NCBI GenBank assembly: GCA_947506075.1
Contig: CANNNN010000134.1
Span: 1 to 6,977, forward strand
DNA from: Methylococcaceae bacterium
GTDB lineage: Bacteria > Pseudomonadota > Gammaproteobacteria > Methylococcales > Methylomonadaceae
Direction: 5' to 3'
DNA: 6,977 bases
The translations under genes and the position numbers were made by a program. The notes beneath the pieces were generated by a model, which saw only the letters and a list, made by a program, of their open reading frames with translations, was not told the origin of the DNA and searched no databases. Shown one piece after another: positions 6,614 to 6,977 of this stretch (positions are counted from its first letter, which is position 1; every line of letters starts with the position of its first letter).

Positions 6614-6784
6614 TTAGGCCATTAAATCGAAGTCGTCTTTTTCTACGCCGCATTCGGGACAGCGCCAATCATCGGGTATATCATCCCATAAAGTGCCCGG
6701 TGCAAGGCCGGAATCTGGATCGCCTATCGCTTCATCATAGATATGACCGCAAACGCCGCACTGGTATTTTTTATAATCAGGCAT
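6614..6784 (-). CDS. Rubredoxin
   Basis: Rubredoxins are small cytoplasmic one-electron carriers with one iron bound by four cysteines. The 56-aa protein is of standard size and has the two knuckles YQCGVCGHIYD (Cys9, Cys12) and RCPECGVEKDDF (Cys42, Cys45), plus the conserved GDPDSGLAPGT and WDDIPDDWRCP segments. I chose the ATG at 6784 because the mature family sequence begins there (MPDYKKYQC); the open frame runs 50 codons further upstream but only through the insertion-sequence tail and spacer. GGAA about eight bases before the ATG may act as ribosome site. The adjacent reductase gene is the obvious partner. Partners known for such pairs include alkane hydroxylases, oxygen or superoxide detoxification enzymes and other oxidoreductases; none is encoded in the window, so the final electron acceptor is open. 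Confidence 0.96.
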   Translation of the reverse strand: MPDYKKYQCGVCGHIYDEAIGDPDSGLAPGTLWDDIPDDWRCPECGVEKDDFDLMA

Positions 6785-6832
6785 GACTATTTTCCATTTA
6801 ATAATTAAAGAGCTCCTGACTTTAACAGGTCT

Positions 6833-6861
6833 AGTACAACAAACCGGAAGTTCGTGATCAA
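6833..6861 (-). promoter_or_regulatory. Possible sigma70-type promoter for rubredoxin-reductase genes
   Basis: On the minus strand TTGATC (6861-6856, four of six matches to the -35 consensus) is followed after exactly 17 bases by TGTACT (6838-6833, four of six matches to the -10 consensus). A TG one base before it (TGTTGTACT) resembles an extended -10 element. It would start transcription about 40 bases before the rubredoxin ATG. It begins three bases after the transposase stop codon, so part or all of it may belong to the insertion-sequence end. Such boxes arise often by chance. Confidence 0.3.
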
Positions 6862-6863
6862 AT

Positions 6864-6977
6864 TCAGGCAACCATAACTTTGCCTTGATAAGTCCACTTA
6901 AACGGCTTAGCCATCGTGTTGTTAAAATAATCAATGAACGCCATGATTTTTGTTTTCAATTCTTCGGTGCTTTTAAA
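6864..6977 (-). CDS. IS630-family transposase, C-terminal 37 residues only
   Basis: The minus-strand frame open from the right edge ends with TGA at 6866-6864 and gives 37 residues. They include STEELKTKIMAFIDYFN and then NTMAKPFKWTYQGK, the characteristic end of IS630-type DDE transposases (an N-x-T-AKPF-x-WTY-x-GK tail after an alpha-helical ID-x-N stretch). The catalytic acidic residues lie outside the window. Whether the whole transposase is intact cannot be seen. The frame was read by hand. Direction is the same as the downstream rubredoxin gene, and read-through into it is possible because no terminator hairpin is visible between them. Confidence 0.75.
   Translation of the reverse strand, partial: FKSTEELKTKIMAFIDYFNNTMAKPFKWTYQGKVMVA

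Larger units (their letters stand above)
6832..6977 (-). mobile_element. Right-hand end of an IS630-family element (partial)
   Basis: The window's right edge cuts an insertion sequence whose transposase tail is recognisable. The element should end within a few dozen bases after the transposase stop. IS630 elements insert at and duplicate the dinucleotide TA; a TA at 6832-6833 (in CTAGTACAAC) is a candidate boundary, and the bases from 6834 to about 6855 a candidate terminal inverted repeat. The other end lies outside the window, so the repeat cannot be compared and the boundary is a guess. Confidence 0.4.

Noticed and set aside
6785..6934. 50-codon upstream extension of rubredoxin
   Set aside because: It reads through the insertion-sequence tail in a different frame from the transposase; rubredoxin begins at MPDYKK.

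Overview
The window is a single-direction gene block on the minus strand, so transcription runs from high to low coordinates. It holds most of an aerobic-type cobalamin (vitamin B12) assembly operon, preceded by a small redox pair (rubredoxin and a rubredoxin-reductase-like flavoprotein) and, at the right edge, the tail of an IS630-family transposase. The intermediate GC content, the tightly overlapping genes and the protein sequences fit a proteobacterium, most likely a gammaproteobacterium. A methanotroph-like (Methylococcales) lineage is my guess from general resemblance only.

Layout from right to left. 6977-6864: 3' end of an IS630-type transposase, cut by the window edge. 6863-6785: short spacer with a possible outward-facing promoter. 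6784-6614: rubredoxin, 56 aa. 6591-5575: FAD/NAD(P)H oxidoreductase of the rubredoxin-reductase type, 338 aa and apparently short at its C-terminus. 5574-5442: a 133-bp gap with two small repeat patches and no recognisable cobalamin riboswitch. Then six genes without gaps: bluB (5441-4773), cobT (4782-3748), cobS (3754-3014), cobC (3029-2418), cobD (2418-1369) and cobQ (from 1369, running off the left edge). Every junction in this set overlaps by 1 to 16 bases (22 at bluB-cobT if the longer cobT start is used), which implies one mRNA and translational coupling.

How the genes work together: BluB makes 5,6-dimethylbenzimidazole (DMB) from reduced FMN and O2. CobT activates DMB to alpha-ribazole phosphate. 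CobD makes (R)-1-amino-2-propanol phosphate, the linker. CobQ amidates the corrin ring to adenosylcobyric acid. CobS joins adenosylcobinamide-GDP with alpha-ribazole (phosphate), and CobC removes the phosphate. Missing for a complete lower-loop pathway are the amide-linking synthase (CbiB) and the kinase/guanylyltransferase (CobU/CobP); these may lie left of the window. The plus strand shows no convincing gene.

I see no new system. The points most worth a second look are the redox pair next to an FMNH2-requiring BluB, the short reductase ending in a hexamer repeat that supplies three in-frame stop codons, and the insertion-sequence tail directly upstream of the rubredoxin gene.
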